Assembly (NCBI RefSeq): GCF_002086115.1
Contig: NZ_MVHJ01000001.1
Span: 186,001 to 250,000, forward strand
Source: Mycolicibacterium bacteremicum
Lineage (GTDB): Bacteria > Actinomycetota > Actinomycetes > Mycobacteriales > Mycobacteriaceae
Direction: 5' to 3'
DNA: 64,000 nt
Shown piece after piece: positions 1 to 10,191 of the stretch (the first letter of the stretch is position 1; each line of letters opens with the position of its first letter). The position numbers and the translations under genes were made by a program. Under the pieces are notes generated by a model that saw only the letters and a list, made by a program, of their open reading frames with translations, did not search any database and was not told the origin of the DNA.

Positions 1-374
1 AGTTCTGCTGTCAACCACTTCGGTGCCGGCACGCCAGACGCATCGAAGTGCGCAAAGTAGGCGGCTAGCGCCCCATGGGCCATTGAACGAGCGTGCTCCA
101 CGTGATGTTCGCCGGAGTGCGGAAGTCTGTCCAAGTTCCGCTTGAGTCGCGGCAGCACGTCCTTCCCGAACCATTCTTTCGGAGCTCTGAGCGCGAGCCC
201 CTTCTCGATCCGGTGCGCGTCCATGACGACCCGAGCCGTCAAACGGGTACCGCGCGCACCGAACAGCCCGGAGTGGCGGCGGAATTGCTTCCAGTCAGAA
301 ATGTATTGATGCGCCAGCAGCAATTCGTCGCGAACGCGTACGGTTCCCGGGACGTCGTCGATCGAGTATTTCAT
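1..374 (-). CDS. Partial nitroreductase-like protein (N-terminal part)
   Basis: This is the 5' part of a minus-strand gene that runs off the left edge, giving about 124 residues. The start is ATG at 374, with a GGAGGAAT Shine-Dalgarno-like stretch 11-18 bases upstream. The protein starts MKYSIDDVPGTVRVRDELLL and contains the segment AHRIEKGLALRAPKEWFGK. From memory, an HRIEKGL motif of this kind occurs near the N-terminus of nitroreductase-fold proteins found in surface-polysaccharide loci. The catalytic part lies outside the window, so function is uncertain. Base composition is visibly less GC-rich than the flanking trehalose genes, which hints at recent transfer. Confidence 0.5.
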   Translation of the reverse strand, partial: MKYSIDDVPGTVRVRDELLLAHQYISDWKQFRRHSGLFGARGTRLTARVVMDAHRIEKGLALRAPKEWFGKDVLPRLKRNLDRLPHSGEHHVEHARSMAHGALAAYFAHFDASGVPAPKWLTAE

Positions 375-408
375 CGGGTGCGATATTCCTCCGGCAGACG
401 AAAAGCGA

Positions 409-429
409 CGGAGTGGTGTGACCACTCCG
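409..429. promoter_or_regulatory. Perfect inverted repeat in the leader of the partial gene
   Basis: CGGAGTGGT (409-417) and ACCACTCCG (421-429) are perfect inverted copies around a 3-base centre. On the minus strand a TAGTCT hexamer (plus 434-439) would place a transcription start at about 427, inside the palindrome. A repressor operator for the gene starting at 374 is the simplest reading. A small mRNA hairpin is the alternative. Confidence 0.4.
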
Positions 430-489
430 ACCAAGACTATCGCTGACGGCCGCACCGCACGTACGCAAGTCGAGCGGCGACAAGTCCAA

Positions 490-2214
490 TCAAGGCTCCT
501 GCAGAGTCCGCAGCACCGCGAACGACTGTCCCGGAATGCGGGTGCCGTCCCCGTCGGGTGCCGGTTGCTCCCAGGCCAACACGACCTCACCCGTGACCGG
601 CACCGTCACCGCGGTATCGGCCAGGTTGCAGACCACCGCGAACTCGCCGCGATACATGATGATCCAGCGCGCCGCCTCGTCGTAGTCGATGCGCAGATGC
701 GTCAGCCACGGATCGGCGAAATCGGACTCGTTGTGCCGCAACGCGATCAGGCCGCGATATGTGTCGTGTAGGCGGGCGTGCACACCGTCGTCGACCTCGC
801 CCCAGTTCAGCTTGGACCGTTCGAACGTCGCCGGGTCCTGCGGGTCGGGGATCTCGTCGGCATCCCATCCGTGCGCGGCGAACTCGGCCTTGCGGCCCTC
901 TGCGGTGGCGCGCGCCAGTTCCGGCTCGGGGTGCGAGCTGAAGAATTGGAACGGACTGCTCGAGCCCCACTCCTCGCCCATGAACAACATCGCGGTGTAG
1001 GGCGATCCCAGCGCCAGGGCGGCCTTGACCGCCAGCTGTCCGGGTGTCAGGTTCTGTGACGGCCGGTCGCCGACGGCCCGGTTGCCGACCTGGTCGTGGG
1101 TCAGCGTGTATGCCAACAGCCTGGTGGCGGGGATGGTCGCGATGTCCAGCGGCCTACCGTGCCTGCGGCCGCGGAAGGACGAGAACGTGCCGGCGTGGTA
1201 GAAGCCGTGTGCCAGGGTCTGGGCCAGGGTCTGCATCGACCCGAAATCGCTGTAATAACCCTGCCGTTCGCCCGAGACGGCGGTGTGGATGGCGTGGTGG
1301 ATGTCGTCATCCCATTGGGCGGTCAGCCCGAGCCCACCCTGCGCGCGCGGGGTGATGGTCCGGGGGTCGTTCATGTCGCTCTCCGCGATCAACGACAGCG
1401 GACGCCCCAACTGCGCTGCCAGATCGTCGGTTTCGGCCGACAACTCCTCCAGGATGTGGATGGCGGTGGTGTCCACCAGTGCGTGCACCGCGTCCAGCCG
1501 CAGGCCGTCGGCTCCGAAGTCGCGCATCCAGCGCAACGCACAGTCGATGATGTAGCGGCGCACCTCGTCGGCACCCTCATCGGCGATATTGATCGATTCG
1601 CCCCACGGATTGCTGCCGCTGGACAGGTACGGCCCGAACCGGGGCAGGTAGTTGCCGGACGGTCCGAGGTGGTTGAACACCGCATCGATGAGCACACCGA
1701 GTCCGTGGGCATGGCAGGCATCGACGAAGCGCACCAGCGCATCCGGCCCGCCGTAGGGTTCGTGGACCGCGTACCAGAGCACGCCGTCATAGCCCCAGCC
1801 GTGGGTTCCGCTGAACGCATTGACCGGCATGAGCTCGACGAAGTCCACGCCGAGATCCACGAGGTGGTCCAACTTCTCGGCGGCCGCATCGAGCGTGCCC
1901 GCCGGCGTGAACGTGCCGATGTGCAGTTCGTAGATGGTGGCGCCCTCGATGGAACGTCCGGCCCAGGGTGCCGGCCCGGTGGCCGGCCGCCACAACTGGG
2001 ACGGGCCGTGTACGCCGTCGGGCTGGCGTGCCGAGCGCGGGTCGGGCAGCGCGGTGTCATCGTCGTCCAGGACGAACCCGTACCGGCTGTCTGCGGGCGC
2101 GTCCACCTCGGCGCGCCACCAGTTCCCGGTGTCGCGCACCATCGGGTGCCGGGTACCGTTCACCTCCAGCTGCACCCGGTCGGGTCGGGGAGCCCATACT
2201 TCGAATGTGGTCAT
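490..2214 (-). CDS. treZ: Malto-oligosyltrehalose trehalohydrolase TreZ
   Basis: TreZ is a GH13 enzyme that cleaves maltooligosyl-trehalose made by TreY, releasing free trehalose from glycogen or maltodextrin in the cytosol. The protein is 574 residues from ATG 2214, starting MTTFEVWAPRPDRVQLEV. A carbohydrate-binding N-terminal domain is followed by the (beta/alpha)8 barrel. Its catalytic signatures are GLRLDAVHAL near residue 235 (nucleophile Asp), LIAESDMNDP near 277 (acid Glu) and LTHDQVGNR near 375 (third Asp). The ATG overlaps the treY stop (ATGA), so the two are translationally coupled. An in-frame extension further upstream lies inside treY and is not used. It is last in the acyltransferase-treX-treY-treZ operon, the order of Rv1565c-Rv1562c. 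Confidence 0.96.
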   Translation of the reverse strand: MTTFEVWAPRPDRVQLEVNGTRHPMVRDTGNWWRAEVDAPADSRYGFVLDDDDTALPDPRSARQPDGVHGPSQLWRPATGPAPWAGRSIEGATIYELHIGTFTPAGTLDAAAEKLDHLVDLGVDFVELMPVNAFSGTHGWGYDGVLWYAVHEPYGGPDALVRFVDACHAHGLGVLIDAVFNHLGPSGNYLPRFGPYLSSGSNPWGESINIADEGADEVRRYIIDCALRWMRDFGADGLRLDAVHALVDTTAIHILEELSAETDDLAAQLGRPLSLIAESDMNDPRTITPRAQGGLGLTAQWDDDIHHAIHTAVSGERQGYYSDFGSMQTLAQTLAHGFYHAGTFSSFRGRRHGRPLDIATIPATRLLAYTLTHDQVGNRAVGDRPSQNLTPGQLAVKAALALGSPYTAMLFMGEEWGSSSPFQFFSSHPEPELARATAEGRKAEFAAHGWDADEIPDPQDPATFERSKLNWGEVDDGVHARLHDTYRGLIALRHNESDFADPWLTHLRIDYDEAARWIIMYRGEFAVVCNLADTAVTVPVTGEVVLAWEQPAPDGDGTRIPGQSFAVLRTLQEP

Positions 2215-4478
2215 CAGGCACGCTCCAGCAGCACACCGGGCAGCTCGGCGAACAGGTCGGCCGCGTTCACCGCGCCGGTGAACCCACGGCCGGTCAGCCG
2301 ATCGACCCACTGACCCTCGGGCAGCGTCAAACGGGTCTCCTCCCAGCCGATTTCCTCCAACCGCGCGGTCCATCTGCGGACTGCCACCACGACGTCGTCA
2401 CCCCGGCCGAAGGCCACCACGTGGTCGGCGGCCGACCCGTCGGCGAGCAGGGCACGGTATCCGCCGGACAGGTAGGTCTCCGGCCGCTCGCGCCGGGAGC
2501 GCAGCGCCCCGTGTACGACGCGCATCTTGGGATCGGACAGCTCCGCCAGCGCGGCACGCCGCGCCGCATAGTTGACCGGTCGACGGTTGTCCGGGTCGAC
2601 CAGACTGTCGTCGAGCAACTCGGTGCCCTGGTAGACATCGGGGACACCGGGCACCGTGAGTGCCAACAGCTTCTGGCCGACCGCGTCATTGTGGCCGTGC
2701 GGGTGCAGCTGGCCGACCAGCGCGGTCAGCTCGGTGGCCACCGGCCCGTCCAGGACGGCATCGAGCCAGTCGTGTACGGCCCGCTCGAACTCGCTGTCGG
2801 GGTCGTTCCAGGTGGTGTGCACCGCCGCCTCCCGGATTGCCTTCTCGGCATAATCGTGCAACCGCGTGCGCAGCTCGTCGGACACCTCGCCGTCGGTGGG
2901 CCAGACGCCGAAGATGTTCTGCCACAGGAAGAGCCCGGTTCCGGGGTCGGGCGGAATGACCACCTGCGACCACCGCGCGATACGGTCGGCCCACAGCGCC
3001 GGAACCTGGGACAGCACCCCGATACGGGCCCGGACGTCCTCGCTGCGCTTGGTGTCGTGGGTGGACGTGGTGACCATCGCGTGCGGCCACAACCGCGCCC
3101 GGGCCGCGGCCCGGGTGTGAAACTCGGCGGCACTGACGCCGAAGAAGTCGGGTTCACCGCCGACCTCGTTGAGTGTCACCAGCCGGGCGTCCCGGTAGAA
3201 CTGGCAGTCCTCGACGGCCTTGGCGGTGACCGCCCCACACAGTTGCTGGATGCGTTTGGCGGATTCACCGGCACCGGCCAGCGCGGCCGAGATGATCTGC
3301 AGGGGTGCCGCGAGATCTGGTCGCGCCGCGATGGTTTGGCCGACCGCGACCGGCCCGAGGGCGGCCAGCGCGGGATAGTCGAAGCGGTATACCCCGATGT
3401 GGGTGAGCAGGGCGGTGACGGCCTCGGGCAGCTGTGGGTGATCCGACCCGGTCTCGGCGACGATGGTGCGGTGCACGCGGGCCAGCTCACTGGCCAGGGT
3501 GACGGTCGCCGCGCGGGTCTTCAACTCGGCGACCTGCGCCTCGTAATCGCCGTCCTGGCCGTAGAGTCCGGTCAGTTCGGGCTCGGCGGCGGGGTCGATG
3601 AACACCCCGCCGACCTCGCGCAACGCGTCGTAGCCGGTCGCGCCGTCGACCGGCAGCGCGGTGTCCAGAGCCTCGTCGGGGGCCAGAATCTTCTCGATCA
3701 CGATCCAGGCCGCCGGACCGACCAACTCGCGCAGCCGCTGCAGATAGTCGGCGGGATCGGTCAGGCCGTCCGGATGGTCGATGCGCAGCCCGTCGACCAG
3801 CCCTTGGTCGAACCAGCGCGCCACCTCCCCGTGGGAGGCCGCGAAGACCGCCGGGTCCTCCTGTCGTAGCCCGGCCAGCGAGGTGATGGAGAAGAAGCGG
3901 CGGTACCCGCACACGTTGTTACGCCAACCGATCAGCGAGTAGTGCTGACGCGCATACACCTCGGCGGCGCTGCCCTCGCCGGTACCGGGCGCTATCGGCC
4001 ACGTCCGGTCCCCGAGTCGCAGCACCTCACCGTCGATGCTCAGGTCGGCCACATCGTCGTCGGATCCCAACACCGGCAACACAACTCGGCCGCCGGCCAG
4101 ATCCCAGTCGATGTCGAAATAGCTGCTGTAGCGGGAATCCCGGCCGTGGGTGAGTACGTCCCACCACCACGGGTTGGTCGCCGGGTCGTCGACGCCGACG
4201 TGATTGGGCACGATGTCGACGATCAGTCCGAGACCCCGTTCGCGCGCACCGGCCGCCAGCGCCGCCAGGCCCTCGGGTCCGCCGAGGGCAGCCGAGACCG
4301 AGGTGGGGTCGGTGACGTCATAGCCATGGGTGGAGCCCTCGGCTGCGGTCAGGATGGGGGACAGGTACAGGTGCGAGACACCGAGATCGTCCAGGTAGTC
4401 GAGCAGATCCACCGCCTCGGCGAAGGTGAAGGCGTCACCGCGCATCTGAAGCCGATATGTGGAGAGCGGGACACCCAT
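2214..4478 (-). CDS. treY: Malto-oligosyltrehalose synthase TreY
   Basis: TreY isomerises the reducing-end alpha-1,4 bond of a maltodextrin to an alpha,alpha-1,1 bond, the first step of the TreY-TreZ trehalose route. It has 754 residues, normal for the family, and starts MGVPLSTYRLQM. GH13 signatures are DIVPNHVGVDDP, GLRIDHPDGLTDP near 231 (nucleophile Asp), VIEKILAPDE near 261 (Glu) and TSTHDTKRSED near 474 (Asp). The gene lies 13 bases after treX and overlaps the treZ start, so it is the middle gene of a three-enzyme operon. Nothing suggests damage. Confidence 0.97.
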   Translation of the reverse strand: MGVPLSTYRLQMRGDAFTFAEAVDLLDYLDDLGVSHLYLSPILTAAEGSTHGYDVTDPTSVSAALGGPEGLAALAAGARERGLGLIVDIVPNHVGVDDPATNPWWWDVLTHGRDSRYSSYFDIDWDLAGGRVVLPVLGSDDDVADLSIDGEVLRLGDRTWPIAPGTGEGSAAEVYARQHYSLIGWRNNVCGYRRFFSITSLAGLRQEDPAVFAASHGEVARWFDQGLVDGLRIDHPDGLTDPADYLQRLRELVGPAAWIVIEKILAPDEALDTALPVDGATGYDALREVGGVFIDPAAEPELTGLYGQDGDYEAQVAELKTRAATVTLASELARVHRTIVAETGSDHPQLPEAVTALLTHIGVYRFDYPALAALGPVAVGQTIAARPDLAAPLQIISAALAGAGESAKRIQQLCGAVTAKAVEDCQFYRDARLVTLNEVGGEPDFFGVSAAEFHTRAAARARLWPHAMVTTSTHDTKRSEDVRARIGVLSQVPALWADRIARWSQVVIPPDPGTGLFLWQNIFGVWPTDGEVSDELRTRLHDYAEKAIREAAVHTTWNDPDSEFERAVHDWLDAVLDGPVATELTALVGQLHPHGHNDAVGQKLLALTVPGVPDVYQGTELLDDSLVDPDNRRPVNYAARRAALAELSDPKMRVVHGALRSRRERPETYLSGGYRALLADGSAADHVVAFGRGDDVVVAVRRWTARLEEIGWEETRLTLPEGQWVDRLTGRGFTGAVNAADLFAELPGVLLERA

Positions 4479-4491
4479 CAGCCGTTACCGC

Positions 4492-6621
4492 CTAGGTCGT
4501 TTTCTTGAGCACCCGAAGCGAGCGCGGCTGCAGGCAGATCTTCTCGCCCGCAGATGTGGTCACCTCTTCGGCACCGGCGGGTTCGCCGGTGTCCAACGCG
4601 GTTACCCACTTTTCGGCGTAATCATCGGAGGGCAACACGAAATCCAGCGGTTCGTCGTGTGCGTTGAAGCACAGCAGAAACGAATCGTCGCGGACCCGCT
4701 CACCGCGCGCGTTCGGTTCCGGGATCGCGTCACCATTGAGGAACACCGCAATGCTCTTGCCGAAACCAGAACCCCAGTCCTCCGGGGTCATCTCGGCCCC
4801 CGCCGGAGTCAGCCAGGCGATATCGCGTTCCTGCTCGCCGCTGCGGATCGGATTGCCGGCCAGGAACCGCCGGCGGCGGAACACCGGATGCTTCGTGCGC
4901 AGCGCCACCGCCTTGCGGGTGAACTCCAGCAGCGCGGCGTTGTCGGCCAGCTTCGACCAGTCCACCCAGGCGACCGGCGAATCCTGGCAATAGGCGTTGT
5001 TGTTCCCACCCTGGGTCCGCCCGATCTCGTCACCGTGGCTGATCATCGGGGTGCCCTGGGACACCATCAGGGTGGCGATCATGTTGCGCATCTGGCGGGC
5101 CCGCAGTTCGAGGATGTCCGGGTCGTCGGTGGGGCCCTCGACCCCGCAGTTCCAGGACCGGTTGTGGCTCTCGCCGTCCCGGTTGTCCTCACCGTTGGCC
5201 TCGTTGTGCTTCTCGTTGTAGGACACGAGGTCGGCGAGGGTGAAGCCGTCGTGGCAGGTCACGAAGTTGATGCTGGCACCGGGGCGTCGCCCGGTGTGTT
5301 CGTAGAGATCCGAGGACCCGGTGAGCCGGGAGGCGAACTCGCCGAGGGTGGCCGGCTCGCCCCGCCAGTAGTCGCGCACGGTGTCGCGGTACTTGCCGTT
5401 CCACTCGGTCCACAGGCCGGGGAAGTTGCCGACCTGATATCCGCCCTCGCCGACATCCCAGGGCTCGGCGATCAGCTTGACCTGGCTGATCACCGGGTCC
5501 TGCTGCACCAGATCGAAGAATGCGCTCAGCCGGTCGACATCGTAGAACTCACGGGCCAGGGTGGAGGCGAGATCGAACCGGAAGCCGTCGACGTGCATCT
5601 CCAGCACCCAGTAGCGCAGTGAGTCCATGATGAGCTGCAGGGTGTGCGGATGCCGCGCGTTGAGGCTGTTGCCGGTGCCGGTGAAGTCCTTGTAGAACTG
5701 TTCCTCGCCGTCGAGCAGCCGGTAGTAGGCGGCATTGTCGATGCCGCGGAAGTTCAGGGTCGGCCCCAGATGGTTGCCCTCCGCGGTGTGGTTGTAGACC
5801 ACGTCGAGGATCACCTCGATACCGGCCGCGTGGAAGGCGCGGACCATTGCCTTGAACTCGGCGACCGCGCCGCCGGCGTGGCGGTTGGCGGCGTACTCCG
5901 AGTGGGGTGCGAAGAAGCCGAAGGTGTTGTACCCCCAGTAATTTCGTAGCCCCAGATCCAGCAGCCGGTGGTCGTGCAGGAACTGGTGCACCGGCATCAG
6001 CTCGATGGCGGTGACGTTGAGCGACTTGAGGTGTTCGATGATCACCGGATGGGCCAATCCGGCGTAGGTACCGCGCAGCTCCTCGGGGATGTCGGGGTGC
6101 TGCTGGGTCATGCCCTTGACGTGCGCCTCATAGATCACCGTCTCGTGATACGGGGTCTTCGGCGCGCGGTCGGAACCCCAGTCGAAGAACGGGTTGATCA
6201 CGACACTGGCCATCGTCTGGCCCAACGAGTCCACCGCCGGGTCGGCCGGAGTAACCGCGGGGTGTTCGGACTCCAGATCGTAGGAGAACAGCGCCTGGCT
6301 GAAGGTGAAGCCGCCGTGGAAGGACTTGCCGTACGGGTCGAGCAGCAGCTTGCTCGGATCGCACCGGTGACCGGCCGTCGGGTCCCATGGCCCGTGCACG
6401 CGGAATCCGTAGCGCTGTCCGGGGCTCACCGTCGGCAGGTAGGCGTGCCAGACGTAACCGTCCACCTCGTCGAGCGGGATACGTTGTTCGGTACCGTCCT
6501 TGGCGATCAGGCAGAGATCGACCTGGGTGGCCACCTCGGAGAACAACGAGAAGTTGGTGCCGGCACCGTCATAGGTGGCGCCCAGCGGGTACGGCGTGCC
6601 CGGCCAGACCGTGGTGACCAT
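4492..6621 (-). CDS. treX: Glycogen debranching enzyme TreX/GlgX
   Basis: This isoamylase-type GH13 enzyme cuts alpha-1,6 branches of glycogen and feeds linear maltodextrins to TreY. The 709-residue protein starts MVTTVWPGTPYPLGATYDG, with an N-terminal CBM48-like domain. The catalytic barrel shows VILDVVYNHTAEGN, GFRFDLASTL near 347 (nucleophile Asp), LIAEPWDVGEGGYQ near 384 (Glu) and VTCHDGFTLADLVSYNEKH near 457 (Asp). Its ATG lies one base after the stop of the upstream acyltransferase, so both are almost certainly on one transcript. M. tuberculosis Rv1564c is the expected orthologue. Confidence 0.96.
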   Translation of the reverse strand: MVTTVWPGTPYPLGATYDGAGTNFSLFSEVATQVDLCLIAKDGTEQRIPLDEVDGYVWHAYLPTVSPGQRYGFRVHGPWDPTAGHRCDPSKLLLDPYGKSFHGGFTFSQALFSYDLESEHPAVTPADPAVDSLGQTMASVVINPFFDWGSDRAPKTPYHETVIYEAHVKGMTQQHPDIPEELRGTYAGLAHPVIIEHLKSLNVTAIELMPVHQFLHDHRLLDLGLRNYWGYNTFGFFAPHSEYAANRHAGGAVAEFKAMVRAFHAAGIEVILDVVYNHTAEGNHLGPTLNFRGIDNAAYYRLLDGEEQFYKDFTGTGNSLNARHPHTLQLIMDSLRYWVLEMHVDGFRFDLASTLAREFYDVDRLSAFFDLVQQDPVISQVKLIAEPWDVGEGGYQVGNFPGLWTEWNGKYRDTVRDYWRGEPATLGEFASRLTGSSDLYEHTGRRPGASINFVTCHDGFTLADLVSYNEKHNEANGEDNRDGESHNRSWNCGVEGPTDDPDILELRARQMRNMIATLMVSQGTPMISHGDEIGRTQGGNNNAYCQDSPVAWVDWSKLADNAALLEFTRKAVALRTKHPVFRRRRFLAGNPIRSGEQERDIAWLTPAGAEMTPEDWGSGFGKSIAVFLNGDAIPEPNARGERVRDDSFLLCFNAHDEPLDFVLPSDDYAEKWVTALDTGEPAGAEEVTTSAGEKICLQPRSLRVLKKTT

Positions 6622-6622
6622 C

Positions 6623-8806
6623 TCACCACCAGCCGGTCGCCGCTGCGAGCTGACGGCCGAGTTCGTTCGTCATGGTTCGCACGTATGTCGTCGAGAGGTG
6701 GTGAGAGTCGTGATACATCAACACATTTCCCTCCACTACTCGGCAGAAGTCCGGTCGGCACACGGCGTCGGTCATATCGAGCGGCTTCAGGTTGGGGAAC
6801 CGTTCCACATAGTCCAGGGTGGGGTTGTGGTCGGACAGTACCGCAGCGCGCTTGATGCCGCAGGAGATGGCGTCGCCGCCGCCGGCCAGGCAGTCGGCCG
6901 GGAAATACGGCTTGTTGTTGCGGACCAGCCACGGGGTGTCGCGCATCGCCAGCACGTCGATACCGGCATCCGAGAAGGCTTGCCAGATACCGAGATACTG
7001 GCTCGGCATGACATCACCGGGTTTGATGTTCCACGGCCGGGTGGACGTGGTGAACACGAAATCGGGCTTGTCGGCCAGTAGTTCGGGCATCACCTTCTCG
7101 TTCCACTCCCGGCATTTCGGGTAGGGGCGGTTGTCGCCCATCACGAGTGGTTTCTGCTCGGTGGTCAAGGGGCAGCCCATCTTCAGGTAGGTGACCACCT
7201 TGAAATTGTGCAACCGGCCCAGCAGATCCAGCGCGGTGATCCAGTGCTCGGCGTGCGACCCACCGGCCAGCGCGATGGTGCGCTGGGCCGCGGCGTCGCC
7301 ATAGGTGCAGTTGATGACATCCACGTTGTCGAAATCGCTGATGCAGCCTGCCGGGGTGGATTCCGGGATGTCGTTCTTGGCCTCCAGCACCGTCGGGCGC
7401 ATGGGGAGCTTGGGCACCTTGGCGTTGTTGATCAACGCCCGTGCCCCGGGATAGTCACGTGCCGAGAGCCCGGAGAGCTCCTTGCCGCTGGCCCGTTCGA
7501 CGGTGACGTGCTCGCGCCAGGTGAACGACGTGGCGGTCAGGGTGACGCCGAGCAGGGTGACGATCGAGCCCAGCACGATGGTCGGGCGGCGTAACCGCTG
7601 TCGCCACGGGATCACCGTCGCCGTCGCGCTCGACCGGGCCGGCGCCCGGTACCGCAACGGGGTCTCGACGAAGCGCATCGTCAGCCACGCCAGCACACCG
7701 GAGATCAGCAGCACCACCGCGCCGTCGACGAAATCGACGTGTTCCTTGCCGCTGTAGGCGAGCCAGAAGATGAGCAACGGCCAGTGCCACAGGTACAGGG
7801 AGTAGGCGATCGAGCCCAGCCACACGAACGGGCGCGTCGCCAGCACCCGGTTCGGCAGCGGGAGTTTGCCGTCCGACCGCGGGTCGGCAGCGCGGTTGGC
7901 CGCTGACAGGATGAACAGCATGGTCGCGCCGACCGGGACCAGCGTCCACGGGCCGGGGAACTCGCGCACACCGTCGATCAGCCAACCGCACGCCAGGATG
8001 GCGGCCAGCGCGATGGTGGCGACGACGGTGCGCAACCACATCGGCCAACGCACGTAGGGCACCAGAGCGCCCACCAGCGCACCGAGCGTCAACTCCCACG
8101 CCCGGGCGAAGCTGTTGTAGTAGGCCACGGCCTGATCGGTGTTGTGCGCGATGATCGCGTAGACGAAGGAGGCGACGGTCACGCCGACCAGCACGACCAC
8201 GAACACCGTCCGCAGGTGCCGGCCCAGACGGCCGCGTAGCAGGTAGGCCAACGCCAAGATCAGGATCAGGAAGGCGATGTAGAACTGGCCCTGCACCGAC
8301 ATCGACCAGATGTGCTGCAGCGGGCTGACGGTCTCACCGGCCCGCAGATAGTCGGCAGCGGTGTTGGCCAATTCCCAGTTCTGGTAGTAGCCCAGGCTTG
8401 CCAGGCTCTGGTCGGCGAACGTCTCCCAGCGGGTTTCGGGCTGGATGAGGATGGTCAGCACGGCCGCGGCGGCGAGCACCACGATCAGCGCGGGCAGCAG
8501 CCGTCGCACCAGCCGGACGACCTCCGACACCGGCCGGATCGCCGTGGCCTCGTCGAGCGCCGAGCGCAGCAACCGGCCGCCGAAGAAGAAGCCCGACAGC
8601 GCCAGGAAGACGTCGACGCCGCCGGAGACCCGCCCGAACCAGACATGGAACACCGCGACGAGCGCGATGGCCACACCGCGGAGTCCGTCGAGGTCATGCC
8701 GGTAGAAGCCCGAGGCGCGGGTTCCGGTTCCGGTGCCGGCGGGCCGTGCGGGCCCGGCATCCGAACCGGTGCGTGCCGCAGGTCGGGCTGGAGCGAGGGT
8801 CATCAT
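6623..8806 (-). CDS. OafA-type membrane acyltransferase with C-terminal SGNH domain
   Basis: The 727-residue protein joins an acyltransferase-3 membrane domain to a soluble SGNH domain. Roughly residues 35-400 hold about ten hydrophobic helices. [20 protein letters not shown] contains the characteristic active-site His. The C-terminal half carries SGNH-like blocks, AGGSHAEHW near 516 and YHDSHHLST near 699 (Asp-His pair). Family members O-acylate cell-surface polysaccharide or glycolipid, with the SGNH domain completing transfer outside the membrane. The gene heads the treX-treY-treZ operon, as Rv1565c does, which suggests but does not prove a trehalose- or glucan-derived acceptor. ATG codons at 8806 and 8803 are both possible starts. 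Confidence 0.88.
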   Translation of the reverse strand: MMTLAPARPAARTGSDAGPARPAGTGTGTRASGFYRHDLDGLRGVAIALVAVFHVWFGRVSGGVDVFLALSGFFFGGRLLRSALDEATAIRPVSEVVRLVRRLLPALIVVLAAAAVLTILIQPETRWETFADQSLASLGYYQNWELANTAADYLRAGETVSPLQHIWSMSVQGQFYIAFLILILALAYLLRGRLGRHLRTVFVVVLVGVTVASFVYAIIAHNTDQAVAYYNSFARAWELTLGALVGALVPYVRWPMWLRTVVATIALAAILACGWLIDGVREFPGPWTLVPVGATMLFILSAANRAADPRSDGKLPLPNRVLATRPFVWLGSIAYSLYLWHWPLLIFWLAYSGKEHVDFVDGAVVLLISGVLAWLTMRFVETPLRYRAPARSSATATVIPWRQRLRRPTIVLGSIVTLLGVTLTATSFTWREHVTVERASGKELSGLSARDYPGARALINNAKVPKLPMRPTVLEAKNDIPESTPAGCISDFDNVDVINCTYGDAAAQRTIALAGGSHAEHWITALDLLGRLHNFKVVTYLKMGCPLTTEQKPLVMGDNRPYPKCREWNEKVMPELLADKPDFVFTTSTRPWNIKPGDVMPSQYLGIWQAFSDAGIDVLAMRDTPWLVRNNKPYFPADCLAGGGDAISCGIKRAAVLSDHNPTLDYVERFPNLKPLDMTDAVCRPDFCRVVEGNVLMYHDSHHLSTTYVRTMTNELGRQLAAATGWW

Positions 8807-8828
8807 GGTCGGGGAGTCAATCTACCCA

Positions 8829-8834
8829 ATTATC
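8829..8834 (-). promoter_or_regulatory. Candidate -10 element for the acyltransferase-tre operon
   Basis: On the minus strand GATAAT (five of six consensus positions) lies 22 bases upstream of the acyltransferase ATG, leaving room for a short 5' leader. This divergent region with bioA has no BioQ-type TGAACNNNGTTCA box. Confidence 0.4.
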
Positions 8835-8898
8835 CTGGGTGCCTCAGGCCACGGGCGTGGCGTCACAGCGACCGGGCGAGGCGATAGTGTCCGGACCC

Positions 8899-10191
8899 AT
8901 GCCCGCGTTGACGCCGGCCGAGATCAGTGCGATCGATACCGCGCACATCTGGCACCCCTACAGCACCATCGGCCCCGGCGCGCTCGCGCCGGTGGTGGCG
9001 ACCGCCGCGCGCGGCGCCTGGCTCGAGCTCGATCACCGCGGCCGCCGGATCGACGCACTGGACGCGATGAGCTCGTGGTGGACCGCCGTGCACGGGCACG
9101 GCCACCCTCGGCTCGACGCCGCCATGTCCGCGCAGCTGGCCACCATGAACCACGTCATGTTCGGTGGACTCACCCACGAGCCGGCCGCCCGACTGGCCCG
9201 GCTGCTCGTCGACATCACGCCCCCCGGGTTGGAGACCGTCTTCTACAGCGACTCCGGGTCGGTGTCGGTGGAGGTGGCCGCCAAGATGGCCCTGCAGTAC
9301 TGGCGCAGCCGCGGCCGGCCCGCCAAACACCGGCTGATGACCTGGCGCGGCGGCTACCACGGCGACACCTTCACGCCGATGAGCGTGTGTGATCCGGACG
9401 GCGGGATGCACGCGATCTGGAGCGATGTGCTGGTGCGCCAGGTGTTCGCGCCGCAGGTGCCCGGCCCGTTCGACCCGGCGTACGTCGCGGCATTCGAGGC
9501 GCAGCTGGTCGAGCATGCCGACGAGCTGGCCGCGGTGATCGTCGAGCCGGTGGTGCAGGGTGCCGGTGGCATGCGCTTCCACGATCCGCGTTATCTGGTC
9601 GAGCTGCGCCGGATCTGCGATGCGCACGGCGTGCTGCTGATCTTCGACGAGATCGCCACCGGATTCGGTCGCACCGGCGAGTTGTTCGCCGCCGACCATG
9701 CCGGCGTCAGCCCGGACATCATGTGTGTGGGCAAGGCGCTCACCGGTGGCTATGTCACCTTGGCGGCCACGCTGTGCACCGCCGATATCGCGCGGACCAT
9801 CAGCACCGGCGACCCCGGGGCCCTGATGCACGGGCCGACCTTCATGGCCAACGCCCTGGCCTGCGCGGTGTCGGTGGCCGCGGTCGAACTGCTTCTCGAG
9901 GGCGACTGGCGCGCCGCGGTCGGCGGGATCGAGGCGGGCCTGCGGGCCGGCCTGGAGCCGGCCCGCGGCTTGGCGTCGGTCGCCGATGTCCGGGTGCTGG
10001 GCGCCATCGGTGTCATCGAGATGGTCGCGCCGGTCGACATGGCGGTCGCCACCGAGACGGCGCTGGCACACGGACTCTGGCTGCGGCCCTTCGGCCGGTT
10101 GGTCTACGCCATGCCGCCGTTCATCTGTACGCCCGCCGAGGTCGATCAGATCGGTGCCGGCATGGTCGCGGTGGCGCGTGCATTAACCTGA
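8899..10191 (+). CDS. bioA: Adenosylmethionine-8-amino-7-oxononanoate aminotransferase BioA
   Basis: BioA is a class III PLP aminotransferase that converts KAPA to DAPA using S-adenosylmethionine as amino donor, the second step of biotin ring assembly. The protein has 430 residues from ATG 8899 ([10 protein letters not shown]). It keeps the family block [16 protein letters not shown], the [13 protein letters not shown] substrate-binding segment, [13 protein letters not shown] (the Asp contacts PLP) and the PLP lysine in VGKALTGG. An in-frame GTG four codons upstream (8887) is possible. A TAGTGT hexamer at 8885-8890 sits 8 bases before the ATG. BioA is transcribed ahead of bioF, but bioF has its own BioQ-controlled promoter overlapping the bioA stop codon. 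Confidence 0.96.
   Translation: MPALTPAEISAIDTAHIWHPYSTIGPGALAPVVATAARGAWLELDHRGRRIDALDAMSSWWTAVHGHGHPRLDAAMSAQLATMNHVMFGGLTHEPAARLARLLVDITPPGLETVFYSDSGSVSVEVAAKMALQYWRSRGRPAKHRLMTWRGGYHGDTFTPMSVCDPDGGMHAIWSDVLVRQVFAPQVPGPFDPAYVAAFEAQLVEHADELAAVIVEPVVQGAGGMRFHDPRYLVELRRICDAHGVLLIFDEIATGFGRTGELFAADHAGVSPDIMCVGKALTGGYVTLAATLCTADIARTISTGDPGALMHGPTFMANALACAVSVAAVELLLEGDWRAAVGGIEAGLRAGLEPARGLASVADVRVLGAIGVIEMVAPVDMAVATETALAHGLWLRPFGRLVYAMPPFICTPAEVDQIGAGMVAVARALT

Noticed and set aside
93..446. Plus-strand open frame of 117 codons at the left edge
   Set aside because: It is antisense to the partial gene on the minus strand, which has a ribosome-binding site and a recognisable HRIEKGL segment.
1096..2313. 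Long plus-strand frame of 405 codons opposite treZ
   Set aside because: It is antisense to a fully conserved GH13 enzyme and has no start signal; GC-rich coding DNA often opens antisense frames.
1968..3869. Plus-strand frame of 633 codons opposite treY
   Set aside because: Same reason: it mirrors treY codons and shows no domain.
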